DNA of 6,828 bases, taken from NCBI GenBank assembly GCA_944390505.1, contig CALXQF010000073.1:1-6828 (forward strand), given 5' to 3'. The stretch is from an uncultured Clostridia bacterium (GTDB lineage: Bacteria; Bacillota; Clostridia; TANB77; CAG-508). Shown piece after piece: positions 6,324 through 6,828 of this stretch (within the stretch, counting starts at the first letter, position 1; each line of letters begins with the position of its first letter). The notes beneath the pieces were generated by a model. It made no database searches. It was not told the DNA's origin and saw only the letters and a program-made list of their open reading frames with translations. Made by a program: the position numbers and the translations under genes.

Positions 6324-6433
6324 TGTACCGATACCTCCTTTTTTCAAAACTGAAACGTACCTTCCGACTTGCAAGCGCTATTGCACCTGCTCGGCACTTT
6401 TCAGTTGCTCGGCACGTGACCGAACATATCAAT

Positions 6434-6462
6434 ATTATATCATCTGATTATGTAAATGTCAA
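6434..6462 (-). promoter_or_regulatory. Perfect-consensus sigma-A promoter
   Basis: On the minus strand TTGACA (6462-6457) and TATAAT (6439-6434) match the consensus at all 12 positions with a 17-base spacer. Transcription should start around 6430-6427. It lies 31 bases after the stop of the amidotransferase gene, and fires into the GC-rich structured region rather than directly into a gene. It predicts high constitutive transcription. Confidence 0.85.
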
Positions 6463-6493
6463 ACCCCAATCGCTATTTTCTCGCGTTTTCAAT

Positions 6494-6828
6494 CTATTCA
6501 TTTTCAATCGTTTTAAATTTAGCTAGTCTAACATCATATGCTTGTCTTACTTCTTCTTCAAAAGCAAGTTTTGGTTCTTCTACGCCTATTATCTTTAGTA
6601 ATTCTAAAGTAAATATTGGATTTAAAATTAGAAAAGGTCCTATTAAATACGTAGCAAAGAAATTTTTTTCATGAATTCCCTCTAATTTACTGTCTTGGTT
6701 CATTCCTATCCCCATATCAACACTTGCAAAGTAATTATTTGTATTATCTCCATATAGCATAGTAAATTGGCTTTTAAAACCTACTAATTCTATCACATTA
6801 TTATTTTTTCCTTTATATTCTCCTAAAA
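6494..6828 (-). CDS. Type 1 glutamine amidotransferase-like protein (GatD/CobQ-type), C-terminal part
   Basis: The reading frame is open to the right edge, so only the last 111 residues are seen. An internal GTG at 6796 is probably not the start, because in-frame codons LGEYKGKNNN precede it. The remaining sequence (VGFKSQFTMLYGDN, then GIGMNQDSKLEGI, then FFATYLIGPFLILNP) resembles the end of GatD/CobB/CobQ-like glutaminase domains, where an F/L-GTYxHGP-L-x-x-NP motif carries the catalytic histidine. GatD works with MurT to amidate lipid II glutamate. Here the histidine position reads Ile, so either this is a subfamily using another residue or the protein is not an active glutaminase. The nucleophilic Cys region is outside the window. 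It ends in TAG and has no terminator before the next promoter. Confidence 0.6.
   Translation of the reverse strand, partial: LGEYKGKNNNVIELVGFKSQFTMLYGDNTNNYFASVDMGIGMNQDSKLEGIHEKNFFATYLIGPFLILNPIFTLELLKIIGVEEPKLAFEEEVRQAYDVRLAKFKTIENE

Larger units (their letters stand above)
6150..6427 (-). ncRNA. Candidate structured RNA or orphan leader, unidentified
   Basis: A perfect-consensus promoter fires into this stretch, but no conventional gene follows before the 6150-6182 hairpin, which would give an RNA of about 275 bases. The first part (6361-6420) is about 57% GC, well above the neighbouring genes. Visible folding includes an 8-bp stem (6399-6406 with 6348-6355), a GTGCC/GGTAC pair inside it (6397-6393 with 6362-6358, one G-U), and a bulged 10-bp stem-loop at 6311-6334. 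The bases at the 5' end (GATAT near 6430) can pair with ATATC at 6245-6241, possibly closing the domain. A 10-base motif GTGCCGAGCA occurs twice, 18 bases apart. I do not recognise it as SRP, 6S, tmRNA, RNase P, a T-box or a riboswitch I know. It contains two tiny ORFs and may be a leader whose gene has been lost. Confidence 0.45.

Noticed and set aside
6235..6432. 65-residue minus-strand frame across the promoter-proximal leader
   Set aside because: It would begin with TTG at the predicted transcription start, has no ribosome binding site, a strongly basic composition without domain features, and lies over the hairpin-rich, GC-rich segment. It is more likely a frame left open by structured RNA.

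Overview
The window is low-GC DNA (roughly 30-35% GC in the genes) with Firmicutes (Bacillota)-type gene content and order, most likely from a Clostridia-class bacterium. Evidence for this is the AT-rich codon use, the strong AGGAGG-type ribosome binding sites, sigma-A promoters, a PASTA-domain serine/threonine kinase with its PP2C phosphatase, and the order rlmN - stp(prpC) - prkC - rsgA - rpe. Bacillus subtilis keeps the same order (rlmN-prpC-prkC-cpgA-rpe-thiN). All five genes are on the minus strand, so the operon reads right to left. No protein gene on the plus strand is supported.

Layout from right to left. 6828-6494 is the C-terminal part of a GatD/CobQ-like glutamine amidotransferase whose start lies outside the window. 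6493-6017 has no conventional gene. It holds a perfect-consensus sigma-A promoter (6462-6434), a GC-rich, hairpin-rich transcribed region with two tiny ORFs and an orphan Shine-Dalgarno, a perfect 14-bp GC-rich hairpin (6150-6182), and a second sigma-A promoter (6075-6047) just ahead of rlmN. The operon follows: rlmN (6016-4991), stp (4891-4165, broken by one extra base), prkC (4099-2117), rsgA (1827-946) and rpe (952-284, overlapping rsgA by 7 bases). Two long fold-back elements with GC-rich centres sit at 1890-2066 (between prkC and rsgA) and 91-303 (over the rpe stop codon). A rho-independent-type hairpin at 1844-1881 abuts the rsgA ribosome binding site.

Functionally, RlmN and RsgA act on the ribosome (23S rRNA/tRNA methylation and 30S maturation). 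Stp and PrkC are opposing partners in Ser/Thr phosphorylation signalling that senses cell-wall fragments. Rpe belongs to the pentose phosphate pathway. The points most worth checking are the one-base frameshift exactly inside the DGMGG metal-binding motif of the phosphatase, the orphan promoter plus structured RNA between the amidotransferase and rlmN, and the two fold-back elements. I see no phage, CRISPR or defence system in the window.
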